Below, one piece after another: positions 1-6,557 of a DNA stretch of 12,862 nucleotides. Numbering within the stretch: the first letter of the stretch is position 1; each line of letters opens with the position of its first letter. The stretch is taken from positions 1 to 12,862 of the forward strand of contig JAJXZC010000276.1 of NCBI GenBank assembly GCA_021780275.1, given 5' to 3'. Source of the DNA: Pseudomonadota bacterium. GTDB lineage: Bacteria; Pseudomonadota; Alphaproteobacteria; Parvibaculales; Parvibaculaceae. Both the position numbers and the translations under genes were made by a program. The notes below the pieces were generated by a model, which saw only the letters and a program-made list of their open reading frames with translations, did no database searches and was not told the origin of the DNA.

Positions 1-100
1 GGCTTTAGAGTCGCTGCGGTGGTGCTCATGAAATGCGAATTCCAAACATGAAACATATTCATATATTCGCCGGGAGACGGGAAAAACAAGGATCAAGGTG

Positions 101-970
101 ATGAAAGACACGTTCGCCCTCGGCGACCGCACAGTGAACAGGCTCGGCTATGGCGCCATGCAGCTCGCGGGACCCGGTGTATTCGGGCCGCCCAAGGATC
201 CCGCCGCCGCCCTGGCCATATTGCGCGAGGCCGTCGCATCCGGGGTGAACCATATCGACACCAGCGATTTCTACGGTCCGCATGTCACCAATGCGCTGAT
301 CCGCGAGGCGCTGCATCCCTACCCGAATGATCTCGTCATCGTCACCAAGGTCGGTGCGCGGCGCGGCCAAGACGCCTCTTGGATCCCGGCCTTCTCGGGC
401 GAAGACCTGATTCAGGCGGTGCACGACAATCGACGCAACCTTGGCCAGGATGTGCTCGATGTCGTCAACCTGCGCGTGACCTTCAGCATTCATGGCCCTG
501 CCGAGGGCTCCATCGCCGCGCAGCTCACGGTCTTGGCCGAACTTCAGCAACAAGGCGTTATCCGCTCCATCGGTCTCAGCAACGTCACGCCTACGCAGAT
601 CGCGGAAGGACGCGAAATCTGCGAGATCGTCTGCGTGCAAAACCACTACAATCTCGCGCATCGGGCCGACGACGCTCTGATCGACGATCTCGCCCGCATG
701 GGCATCGCCTATGTGCCGTATTTTCCGCTCGGCGGCTTCACGCCGCTGCAATCCTCGGCGCTGTCCGATGTCGCCCGGCGCCTCGGCGTCACGCCGATGC
801 AAGTCGCGCTTGCCTGGCTGCTTCGCCGCGCGCCCAATATTCTCTTGATCCCGGGCACGTCGTCCGTCGCGCATCTGCGGGAAAACCTCTCCGCGGCCGA
901 ATTCGTTCTGCCGGATGAGGCGCTCGCCGCGCTTGATGGCATCGCGGCCAGCGCGACCGCGTCCGGTTGA
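101..970 (+). CDS. Aldo/keto reductase, YdbC-like
   Basis: A 289-aa cytoplasmic NAD(P)H-dependent oxidoreductase of the aldo/keto reductase TIM-barrel family; the substrate cannot be read from sequence. It closely resembles E. coli YdbC as I remember it, for example NRLGYGAMQLAGPGVFGPP near residues 13-31 and HIDTSDFYGPH at 51-61. Catalytic residues visible are Asp53, Tyr58 and Lys83 (VTKVG). The usual catalytic His position (the LHxP motif after strand 4) reads Leu-Arg, Arg125, in VVNLRV, which I believe YdbC shares. The C-terminal cofactor motif LIPGTSSVAHLRENL lies near 249-263. I chose ATG 101 because AAGGA at 88-92 sits 8 bases upstream; an in-frame GTG at 98 is poorly spaced. It appears monocistronic. 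Family confidence is very high; physiological role is unknown. Confidence 0.95.
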   Translation: MKDTFALGDRTVNRLGYGAMQLAGPGVFGPPKDPAAALAILREAVASGVNHIDTSDFYGPHVTNALIREALHPYPNDLVIVTKVGARRGQDASWIPAFSGEDLIQAVHDNRRNLGQDVLDVVNLRVTFSIHGPAEGSIAAQLTVLAELQQQGVIRSIGLSNVTPTQIAEGREICEIVCVQNHYNLAHRADDALIDDLARMGIAYVPYFPLGGFTPLQSSALSDVARRLGVTPMQVALAWLLRRAPNILLIPGTSSVAHLRENLSAAEFVLPDEALAALDGIAASATASG

Positions 971-1186
971 TCGGTGAAGGCGCGTCGAGGGCGCCAGGAT
1001 CAGGCATGGGAGGACGCGCGCTCGATCAGCAGACATGAACGCGGCAGGGGTTCTGATTCTTCTCCCGAATTGCGAATAAAGATTCGACTCCAATCTGACC
1101 CAGCGGGGCGTTAAAGTCCCGTCCGGTCTTCAGCGATCAATCATTTGCGATCTTACTGTGAAATTTATTCATAAGGGAGATTTGCA

Positions 1187-2581
1187 ATGCTGCGCGCGCT
1201 CCTCAATGCTTCGCTTGTCAGCATCCTTATCTCGTCAGCGGCACAGGCTGAGCCCGCCGTTTCCGAGGATGAAGCGCACGAAATTGCCGTAAGCGCTTAT
1301 CTCTATTTCTACCCGCTCATTTCCATGGACGTCACCCGGCGCGTGGCGACCAATATTCAACCCGGCAGAATGCCGGGCTTTGGACCGGCAAACGCCTTTT
1401 ACAGCTTCGCGGCATTTCCGACAGCCGACTTCAAGGCCGTTGTCCGACCAAATTTCGATACGCTCTATTCCAGCGCGTGGCTCGACCTGACCGCAGAGCC
1501 AGTGGTGGTGTCTGTCCCGGATACGGGCGGCCGCTACTATTTGCTGCCCATGCTTGATATGTGGACTGACGTATTCGCCTCGCCCGGTTGGCGCACGACA
1601 GGTACGAAGGCCGCCGATTTTCTCGTTACGCCGCCCGGCTGGAATGGAACCGTGCCCGCGGGAATGACCAGAATCTGCGCACCGACACCTTACGTTTGGA
1701 TCATCGGGCGAACGAAGACCGATGGTCCTCCCGACTACGACGCGGTTCACAAGATACAGTCAGGTTACAAGATCACGCCTCTGTCGCAGTGGGGCAGCCC
1801 CGCGCAGCCGGTGGAAGCGAAGATTGATCCGGCGATCGATATGAAAACGCCGCCAAAGGTCCAGGTGGACTCTATGCCGGCCGGCAAGTTTTTCGCTTAC
1901 GCCGCCGCGCTTCTTGCGAACAATCCGCCGCACATCACCGACCAGCCGATGATTGCGCAATTGAAGAAGCTCGGGATTGAGCCGGGCAAGAGCTTTAACC
2001 TCGACAAGGCGGACCCGGCTGTTCGCAGAGCCTTGGAAACTGCGCCGGGCGAAGCGCAAAAGCTGATGGCGTCGAAGCTACCGACCATCGCGCGGGTTGC
2101 AAACGGCTGGTCAATGAACACCGACACGATGGGCGTCTACGGCAATTACTACTTGAAGCGTGCCATCATTGCACAGGGCGGCCTTGGGGCGAACCTTCCC
2201 GAGGACGCGATCTATCCCATCAACTTCACCGACACAACCGGGCGGCCGCTCGACGGCGCCAACAAGTACACGCTCCACTTCGACAAGCGCGAAATGCCCC
2301 CCGTCCGCGCGTTCTGGTCGATCACGCTTTACGACAATGACGGCTTCCAGGTCGCAAATTCGCTCAATCGCTTTGCCGTCAGCAGTTGGATGCCGTTTCA
2401 ATATAATGCCGACGGTTCGCTCGACCTCTACTTTCAGAACGAGAATCCCGGCGCGGGTAAAACGGACAACTGGCTTCCGGCGCCGAAAGGCCCTTTCAAC
2501 TTGACGATGCGACTTTATGCGCCGACCTCCGAAGCGCTGACCGGCACGTGGAATCCCCCACCGGTCATGCGCCAGCCATAG
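1187..2581 (+). CDS. Exported DUF1254/DUF1214 protein
   Basis: A 464-aa protein with a cleavable signal peptide (hydrophobic residues 4-17, likely cleavage after AQA at 19-21), so probably periplasmic. The N-terminal DUF1254 region covers roughly residues 35-190 and includes RPNFDTLYSSAWLDL at 87-101 and the VPDTGGRYY/MLDMWTDVFASPG segment. The C-terminal DUF1214 region covers about 340-450, with the AFWSITLYDNDGF motif and a closing NLTMRLYAP strand. Both domains commonly occur together and have no established biochemical activity. The start is well supported by AAGGGAGA at 1173-1180, six bases before the ATG. It ends 15 bases from the convergent DUF4239 gene with no clear terminator between them. 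Length is normal for the family and the frame is intact. Confidence 0.93.
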   Translation: MLRALLNASLVSILISSAAQAEPAVSEDEAHEIAVSAYLYFYPLISMDVTRRVATNIQPGRMPGFGPANAFYSFAAFPTADFKAVVRPNFDTLYSSAWLDLTAEPVVVSVPDTGGRYYLLPMLDMWTDVFASPGWRTTGTKAADFLVTPPGWNGTVPAGMTRICAPTPYVWIIGRTKTDGPPDYDAVHKIQSGYKITPLSQWGSPAQPVEAKIDPAIDMKTPPKVQVDSMPAGKFFAYAAALLANNPPHITDQPMIAQLKKLGIEPGKSFNLDKADPAVRRALETAPGEAQKLMASKLPTIARVANGWSMNTDTMGVYGNYYLKRAIIAQGGLGANLPEDAIYPINFTDTTGRPLDGANKYTLHFDKREMPPVRAFWSITLYDNDGFQVANSLNRFAVSSWMPFQYNADGSLDLYFQNENPGAGKTDNWLPAPKGPFNLTMRLYAPTSEALTGTWNPPPVMRQP

Positions 2582-2596
2582 CCGAAGCAGTATCGC

Positions 2597-3337
2597 TTAA
2601 AGCGCCTCAAGGGCTTGGCGCAGCGGCTCACTCGATATCTTTATCAGCCCCGTGAAGGGGTCGCTCAATTCCAGGATCAAGAAAATGGCCGCTGTCGCCG
2701 ACAAGCCAAACACGAGCAGCGCGAAAAGGATGGTCGTATTCGGCTTTGCAAAGAGGCTGAAGGTCGCGAACAGAATGACGAGCCAAAAGGTCAGCACCGC
2801 GAGGAACGGCATGGGAATTTGATTACCCGATAGCTCAAAAAGGAGAAGCCGTGTTTGGCCTATATCGGTCGTCAGCTGAACGGCTCGCGCCTTGAGCTCG
2901 CGTTCGAAATCGTTCTTTGGCGCGAGTTCCTGAACTTTGGCGAAAGCATCCACACCGAGGCTTGTCGCATGGAAGGTTTTCGGCGCGGTGGCAGAGGTGT
3001 TTTCCTGCCAGATCTTCTCGACCATCGGCGCGACGGCTTGCCGCAGGGCCGCGCGCGCCGCCCGCGCATCCGGTCCGTATTGCGCGAGAATCTCATCAAG
3101 CAAAACAATGTCGGCCGTCAATTGCCGGACCTGGCCGCTTCGCACGTCGTATGAGTCCTTCGCCGAAGCGATGAGAAGGCCGAGAACCAAGGATGCCATC
3201 GTTGCGATGAGAGCCGTGCCGAGCCTCACCACATCCTTTGTGTCGCTATCCAAGCGGTGACCCGGCAACGCCACGCCGATAAAAATTCCGGCGCATATTG
3301 CGGCGAAGACGAGAGCGGTCGTAACCAATGCGTCCAT
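2597..3337 (-). CDS. DUF4239-type (bestrophin-like) membrane protein
   Basis: A 246-aa integral membrane protein. Four hydrophobic segments are visible: residues about 5-25, 42-60, 176-198 and 203-225. Between helices 2 and 3 lies a long soluble helical domain (about 62-172). The pattern, including RLGTALIATMASLVLGLLIASAK after helix 1 and SGQVRQLTADIVLLDEIL in the central domain, matches the bacterial DUF4239 family, sometimes called bestrophin-like. Channel activity has not been shown for these bacterial proteins to my knowledge, so no transport function is claimed. AGGA lies about 8 bases upstream of the ATG. It is transcribed divergently from the DUF3060 gene across a 188-bp intergenic region and converges on the DUF1254 gene. 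Confidence 0.85.
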   Translation of the reverse strand: MDALVTTALVFAAICAGIFIGVALPGHRLDSDTKDVVRLGTALIATMASLVLGLLIASAKDSYDVRSGQVRQLTADIVLLDEILAQYGPDARAARAALRQAVAPMVEKIWQENTSATAPKTFHATSLGVDAFAKVQELAPKNDFERELKARAVQLTTDIGQTRLLLFELSGNQIPMPFLAVLTFWLVILFATFSLFAKPNTTILFALLVFGLSATAAIFLILELSDPFTGLIKISSEPLRQALEAL

Positions 3338-3525
3338 GCTTCATCCTCGTGGCTGAGCGATGGAAACACAAAAATCGTGCTGAATTGCAATAATTGGCTA
3401 CCCTAAAGCAAAATGGCTGGATCGGCTCCAAAATTATCGGATCGTCATCGCCGGGATTTGGCATCGGGACTTAATTGCAGGATGGGATTGAAATCTCGGA
3501 TTTCGTTCGAAATGGGGAGGGACCT

Positions 3526-3897
3526 ATGGTGCGTGGCACGCTCAAGAGTGTCGCTATTCTCGCGGCGCTTCTCGTGAACGCGGCCGCCGGTCAGATCACG
3601 GCGCAGGCATCAGGCAGTGAGGCTGCCTTCATCAGTTCCGGACAGACGGCGACGCTTGATTGCGCCGGCGGCAAGGCCGCAATCATCGGCAACGGCAATA
3701 AGCTGACCATCACCGGCTATTGCACCGATCTCGCGCTTGTCGGCTCCAACAACACGATCAAAATCGAGTTCGCCGCCGCCGCGAAGATCAGCTTCGCCGG
3801 TTCGAACAATGCGATCACCTGGACAAGCGAGGATGGCAAGCCGCCGAGCATCAGCTACGTCGGCACGGCAAATATCATGATCCCGCCAATCCCGTGA
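3526..3897 (+). CDS. Exported DUF3060 protein
   Basis: A 123-aa exported protein. Signal peptide hydrophobic core is about residues 7-21, with likely cleavage after TAQA near 28. The mature part carries short strand-turn units with Gly-Asn turns: GNGN at 55-58, GSNN at 73-76, GSNN at 92-95 and GTAN at 113-116. This is the signature of DUF3060 and suggests a small parallel beta-helix-like fold. Cys46 and Cys66 could form a disulfide. Function of the family is unknown. I chose ATG 3526 because GGGGAGGG at 3514-3521 is immediately upstream and it places the signal peptide at the N-terminus; an in-frame TTG at 3475 would add 17 non-hydrophobic residues. A T-run at 3904-3909 follows the stop, but the hairpin before it is poor. 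Confidence 0.85.
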   Translation: MVRGTLKSVAILAALLVNAAAGQITAQASGSEAAFISSGQTATLDCAGGKAAIIGNGNKLTITGYCTDLALVGSNNTIKIEFAAAAKISFAGSNNAITWTSEDGKPPSISYVGTANIMIPPIP

Positions 3898-3907
3898 CAA
3901 TTGTTTT

Positions 3908-3926
3908 TTGGCGAGAAGATCGCCAA
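3908..3926 (+). repeat. 7-bp inverted repeat, stem-loop
   Basis: TTGGCGA at 3908-3914 and TCGCCAA at 3920-3926 are perfect inverted copies around a 5-base loop. It lies 11 bases after the DUF3060 stop. The T-run (3904-3909) precedes the stem instead of following it, so it does not look like a standard intrinsic terminator on either strand. It could still stabilise the 3' end of the DUF3060 transcript. Confidence 0.4.
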
Positions 3927-4214
3927 GCGGCTTCACACCTGCGGAATCGGGAAAGATCTGAGCCGCCAGCACCGCCTCCGACGATCTGGAGGGCGAAAAA
4001 ATCCCGCCGATTGCGCGACGGATTTCCGTAAAACGCCCGTTTAAATGTCTGAGCCGCTTTATCGTGCCGCGGCCGCCTGCTGCAGAGCCTCGCCATGCTT
4101 CATGATTCGGTCATTCCGGTCGCATTCGTTCTCTCGTACGGAGCCTTGCGGATGGGGAGTTCCCCTATCCCGGCAGGAATTATCGACCGATGTGTTTGCG
4201 GCGATACCGGGCAA

Positions 4215-4259
4215 GAGACGATGCGCGTCTCGACCGGGTCGAGATCCGGCGCGGCCGGA
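4215..4259 (+). promoter_or_regulatory. Overlapping inverted repeats upstream of sigma operon
   Basis: Three perfect inverted repeats are packed into 45 bases. Repeat A is GAGACG (4215-4220) with CGTCTC (4226-4231). Repeat B is TCTCGACC (4228-4235) with GGTCGAGA (4237-4244) around one central base. Repeat C is TCCGGC (4245-4250) with GCCGGA (4254-4259). The right arm of A overlaps the left arm of B, so as RNA these two hairpins exclude each other, and C abuts B directly. The cluster ends 60 bases before the chosen ATG of the sigma gene. It could be an operator or a leader-RNA switch. The repeats are directly visible; a regulatory function is inference. Confidence 0.45.
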
Positions 4260-4319
4260 CTGATAAATGCCGATATTCAAAGACGATGATGCTCCATAAT
4301 GCTCGAGGACCATCGATCT

Positions 4320-4862
4320 ATGAGTTCAGATCCGGACGCGGATCTCATGCGTCGCGTCGCATCCGGCGACGCGGCGGCAATCCAAAGCTTGATTGGACGC
4401 AAGCTGCCGCGCGTGCTTGCGCTGGCGACCCGCATGTTGGGGGATCAGGTAGAAGCCGAGGACGTCGCTCAGGAGCTGTTTTTGCGGGTCTGGCGGAACG
4501 CCTCGCGCTGGCAACCGGGAAAAGCACGATTTGATACGTGGATTCATCGTGTCACGCTCAACCTCTGCTACGATCGGCTACGACGCCGCAAGGAGACACC
4601 GGCCAACGCGACGCTTGAACTGATCGACAACCAGCACGCCGATGTCGGGCAAAGCGAAGAGGTGAGCAGCCGCGTGGAGAAGGCTCTGCAAGGGATTGGC
4701 GAACGCCAGCGCGAAGCAGTCATCCTGACCTATTATCAAGGGCTGTCGAATATCGAGGCAGCCGCGGTCATGGACGTCAGCGTCGATGCACTGGAGAGCC
4801 TGATTGCGCGCGGACGACGCGCACTGAGGTCCATCCTCATGAAGGATGCAGACAATGGGTGA
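4320..4862 (+). CDS. ECF-type RNA polymerase sigma factor
   Basis: A 180-aa sigma-70-family factor with only regions 2 and 4, as in extracytoplasmic function sigmas. Region 2 spans about residues 8-90 and includes the core-binding helix AEDVAQELFLRVWRNASRW (46-64) and the -10 recognition segment FDTWIHRVTLNLCYDRLRRR (71-90). Region 4 spans about 118-172 with the helix-turn-helix LSNIEAAAVMDVSVDALESL (142-161). The start is at ATG 4320, where GAGGA at 4305-4309 lies 10 bases upstream; an in-frame ATG at 4299 lacks a clear ribosome binding site and would add seven residues. The stop overlaps the start of the next gene by 8 bases, implying translational coupling. It presumably directs RNA polymerase to envelope- or metal-stress promoters, probably including its own. 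Confidence 0.93.
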   Translation: MSSDPDADLMRRVASGDAAAIQSLIGRKLPRVLALATRMLGDQVEAEDVAQELFLRVWRNASRWQPGKARFDTWIHRVTLNLCYDRLRRRKETPANATLELIDNQHADVGQSEEVSSRVEKALQGIGERQREAVILTYYQGLSNIEAAAVMDVSVDALESLIARGRRALRSILMKDADNG

Positions 4863-5295
4863 GGATATGGCCGCCATGACATCCGAGCGCTTCGCCGCGC
4901 TGGTTGAGGCTTTCGGCGCGCAGATGAGCCGCTGGCCCGAGGCCGAGCGCGCGGCCGCAGCAGCGTTTGGCGAAACCGCGCAGGGCGAGGCGATCCTGCG
5001 CCGCGCGAACCAACTCGATGCCTTGCTCGACTCTCACGCGGTTGCGCCGCCCTCTGTGAACCTGCGCGCGCAGGTCCTCCGGCAAGCGACGGAAACATTC
5101 AGAAAGAAACACGCCGTGCGATGGCGGATCGGTCTCGCCGGCGTCGGTTTCGCTGGGGTGATCGCCGGAATGATCACGGCGACGCTCATTGCGCCATCGG
5201 TCTATTCTTCTCTCAAACATGATTCCGCCGGCGCGGAAACGACCGCCTTCGGAGATGTCGCTTCGGATTCAACCTCGCTCGAGGAAGAGGATTAG
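4855..5295 (+). CDS. Candidate membrane anti-sigma factor
   Basis: A 146-aa protein with a cytoplasmic helical N-terminus (about 1-88), one transmembrane helix (about 92-114) and a short acidic periplasmic tail ending SLEEED. The N-terminal part (SERFAALVEAFGAQMSRWPEA; RRANQLDALLDSH; VNLRAQVLRQA) matches a recurrent alphaproteobacterial family found directly after ECF sigma genes and before periplasmic metal-sensor genes. It has no Cys and no zinc-type HxxxCxxC anti-sigma motif. The topology suits holding the sigma factor at the inner membrane, as CnrY does for CnrH. ATG 4855 was chosen because AAGGA at 4842-4846 lies 8 bases upstream; an ATG at 4846 overlaps that site. The anti-sigma role is inferred from position and topology, not from a recognised anti-sigma domain. 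Confidence 0.75.
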   Translation: MGEDMAAMTSERFAALVEAFGAQMSRWPEAERAAAAAFGETAQGEAILRRANQLDALLDSHAVAPPSVNLRAQVLRQATETFRKKHAVRWRIGLAGVGFAGVIAGMITATLIAPSVYSSLKHDSAGAETTAFGDVASDSTSLEEED

Positions 5296-5298
5296 ATC

Positions 5299-5730
5299 GT
5301 GTCCAGTTCCCGTATTCCTCTCGCCATTTCGATTGTCCTCAACGTGTTTCTGCTTGGGGCATTGATCGGCGGCACGGCATGGTTAGAGCTGCGTAAACCC
5401 CGCCTCCCGGACACCTTGCAGGCGGCGAGCCGGCAGTTGCCGGAACCGGAGCGCGATACGCTCCATCAGGCGCTGCGTGATGCCTGGCGCGATCTTCATC
5501 AAACAGTCGTCGAGAGGCGGCACGCCCGGCGGGAGGCCGCGAATCTTTTGCAACAGCCGAAACTCGATACGGTGGCGCTTCTCGCGGCGCTCGATCGCGC
5601 GCGCGCAGCCGACGTCGTCATTCGCACCAAGCTCGAACAACGCATAGTCGAATTCGCGGCAGAGAGTTCGCCGCAAATCCGTGAATTGCTCGCCGAAGGG
5701 CTCGTCCGAAATCTGCCGAATCGACATTAA
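5299..5730 (+). CDS. Periplasmic heavy-metal sensor (CnrX/Spy-like)
   Basis: A 143-aa protein with an N-terminal membrane anchor (about residues 7-28) and a periplasmic helical hairpin domain (about 35-138). It matches the Metal_resist superfamily that includes CnrX, ZraP and Spy. The core helix, about 47-80, carries His56, His67 and His75, which could be metal ligands; the second helical half (about 88-136) has no His or Met of the sort that completes the CnrX site, so metal specificity cannot be assigned. GTG 5299 starts three bases after the preceding stop, with AGAGG at 5286-5290 eight bases upstream. By analogy with CnrYXH, it would sense periplasmic metal or envelope stress and modulate the anti-sigma protein. 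Alternative: a Spy-like chaperone without a signalling role. Confidence 0.8.
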   Translation: MSSSRIPLAISIVLNVFLLGALIGGTAWLELRKPRLPDTLQAASRQLPEPERDTLHQALRDAWRDLHQTVVERRHARREAANLLQQPKLDTVALLAALDRARAADVVIRTKLEQRIVEFAAESSPQIRELLAEGLVRNLPNRH

Positions 5731-5781
5731 AATTTGGACAGACGGCGACGGATTGCACGGCGCCTCGCGTTTAAAGACGCA

Positions 5782-5802
5782 GCGCTGGCGGGTTCGCCAC
5801 GC
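5782..5802 (+). repeat. Stem-loop between sensor and GCG_CRPN genes
   Basis: TGGCG (5786-5790) pairs with CGCCA (5795-5799) around GGTT, and after a one-base bulge GCG (5782-5784) pairs with CGC (5800-5802). It lies in the 109-bp gap between the metal sensor and the first small exported gene. No T-run follows it, so it may act in mRNA processing or partial attenuation, or have no role. Confidence 0.35.
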
Positions 5803-5839
5803 AAAACACTCCAAATCTCAACGTCAGCGGGAGAGTGGT

Positions 5840-6133
5840 ATGAGACCTACGCTTCGAGTCGCGAGCATGGTTGGATTGATCGTCGGCGCGACGATGGCTT
5901 CGATCGATGTTTCCGCGGCTATGCCTGCAAACACGACGCTACCTGCCGCCATTGCGCCGGTGGAACAAGTCGCTTGGGGTTGCGGCCCTGGTTGGCATCC
6001 CAATCCGTGGGGTCGTTGCGTCCCCAATGGTCCCGGCTGGGGCGCGTATTACTACGGCGGCTGGCATCGTCCCTGGGGATGGGGGTGGCATCGTCCTTGG
6101 GGATGGCATCGGTGGGGATGGCGTCGCTGGTAA
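5840..6133 (+). CDS. Small exported GCG_CRPN-type protein, W/H/G-rich tail
   Basis: A 97-aa protein with a signal peptide (hydrophobic about 9-24, likely cleavage after VSA at 24-26). The mature protein has the GCG...CRPN-type motif: GCG at 47-49 and Cys60-Val-Pro-Asn63, with Val where Arg is usual, so Cys48 and Cys60 may form a disulfide. Residues 75-97 are a tail of Trp, His, Gly, Arg and Pro only, built from near-repeats of WHRPWGWG. NCBI-style annotation calls such proteins GCG_CRPN prefix-to-repeats; no function is established. The start at ATG 5840 has GGGAG at 5829-5833 upstream and fits the signal peptide. It lies 109 bases after the sensor gene on the same strand. A metal-binding or surface-structural role is inference from the His/Trp-rich tail. 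Confidence 0.82.
   Translation: MRPTLRVASMVGLIVGATMASIDVSAAMPANTTLPAAIAPVEQVAWGCGPGWHPNPWGRCVPNGPGWGAYYYGGWHRPWGWGWHRPWGWHRWGWRRW
6062..6130 (+). repeat. Degenerate 24-bp tandem repeat coding WHRPWGWG
   Basis: Inside the first GCG_CRPN gene. Unit 1 (6062-6085) and unit 2 (6086-6109) begin with the same 11 bases TGGCATCGTCC and both continue TGGGGATGG after one variable base. A third, more diverged unit runs to the stop codon. The period is 8 codons, so copy number could change without breaking the frame. The repeat encodes nine of the protein's Trp residues and all three tail His residues. Confidence 0.7.
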
Positions 6134-6200
6134 GATCTCAGCGAATTGAAACCAAGGGTGTCCCGTGCTCAGAGTTCTCAAATCGATCCGGAGAAATTTC

Positions 6201-6473
6201 ATGCATAGACTGATCTTATCTTGTTCGGCCGCGGCGGCGTTGATGTTCGCAGCTTCAAACGTGCAAGCCATGCCGATGTCTCCTGACACCGACAGCGCAT
6301 CCTCGGCACCGATCATTCTTACGGCCGGCGGTTGCGGTCTCGGATTCCACCGCGGCCCTTATGGAGGCTGCCGGCCAAACGCGCCGTGGCGCGGACCTTA
6401 TTGGCGTGGACCGGGCTGGCATTTCTACAACGGCTGCTGGCGCGGGCCTTACGGGCGCGTGCATTGCCGTTAA
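6201..6473 (+). CDS. Small exported GCG_CRPN protein, four-Cys form
   Basis: A 90-aa protein with a signal peptide (hydrophobic about 4-18, likely cleavage after VQA at 21-23). The mature region has a canonical GCG (44-46) ... CRPN (57-60) motif separated by LGFHRGPYGG. It is followed by a Gly/Pro/Arg/Trp-rich tail with RGPY at 64-67 and a second RGPYG at 81-85. Mature cysteines are Cys45, Cys57, Cys79 and Cys89, enough for two disulfides, with His at 50, 73 and 88. ATG 6201 has GGAGA at 6190-6194 upstream; a GTG at 6165 would give a less compact signal peptide. It lies 67 bases after the first GCG_CRPN gene and is probably its diverged paralog. Function unknown. Confidence 0.82.
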   Translation: MHRLILSCSAAAALMFAASNVQAMPMSPDTDSASSAPIILTAGGCGLGFHRGPYGGCRPNAPWRGPYWRGPGWHFYNGCWRGPYGRVHCR

Positions 6474-6503
6474 AGGGGCATCGCCGTTAAAGAATGAGTT
6501 TCA

Positions 6504-6529
6504 CGAGGCCGCCGCATCTGGCGGCCTCG
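6504..6529. terminator. Perfect 10-bp hairpin between convergent genes
   Basis: CGAGGCCGCC at 6504-6513 pairs perfectly with CGGCGGCCTCG's last ten bases at 6520-6529 around the six-base loop GCATCT. It lies 30 bases after the second GCG_CRPN stop and 28 bases before the end of the minus-strand gene at 6558-7118, where a bidirectional terminator is expected. Neither flank has a strong T-run, so the strength of termination is uncertain. Confidence 0.65.
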
Positions 6530-6557
6530 ATCAATCGAATTGGACGGCGGCAATCAT

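Larger units (their letters stand above)
3898..4319 (+). other. 422-bp gene-free leader before ECF sigma gene
   Basis: I see no credible coding frame here; open frames are short, lack ribosome binding sites and have shadow-like composition. The stretch holds a 7-bp inverted repeat at 3908-3926 (TTGGCGA, loop GAAGA, TCGCCAA), a GGGGA-GT-TCCCC palindrome at 4154-4165, and a cluster of overlapping inverted repeats at 4215-4259. It presumably contains the promoter of the sigma-factor operon and a long 5' leader. I could not identify a convincing ECF-type -35/-10 pair by eye. No tRNA-like cloverleaf was found. Confidence 0.6.

Noticed and set aside
48..62. ATGAA-N5-TTCAT inverted repeat upstream of the aldo/keto reductase as an operator
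   Set aside because: Five-base arms in AT-rich sequence are expected by chance; no matching second site.
979..995. GGCGC/GCGCC hairpin after the aldo/keto reductase as a terminator
   Set aside because: Only five base pairs with a 7-base loop and no following T-run.
59..1093. 344-codon open frame on the minus strand across the aldo/keto reductase
   Set aside because: Arg/Gly/Asp-rich shadow composition, no family resemblance and full overlap with a gene of near-certain identity.
1104..1121. CGGGGC/GTCCCG hairpin before the DUF1254 gene as a regulatory element
   Set aside because: It needs a G-T wobble and lacks a T-run or any supporting context.
3475..3525. TTG start upstream of the DUF3060 gene
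   Set aside because: It would bury the signal peptide 17 residues in; ATG 3526 has a strong GGGGAGGG ribosome binding site.
3893..3909. Intrinsic terminator for the DUF3060 gene using the T-run at 3904-3909
   Set aside because: The sequence before the T-run forms only a very short palindrome or a 5-bp stem with a 26-base loop.
3898..4319. tRNA, small protein gene or CRISPR repeat in the long intergenic stretch
   Set aside because: No cloverleaf, no ribosome-binding-site-supported frame with coding-like composition, and no regularly spaced direct repeats.
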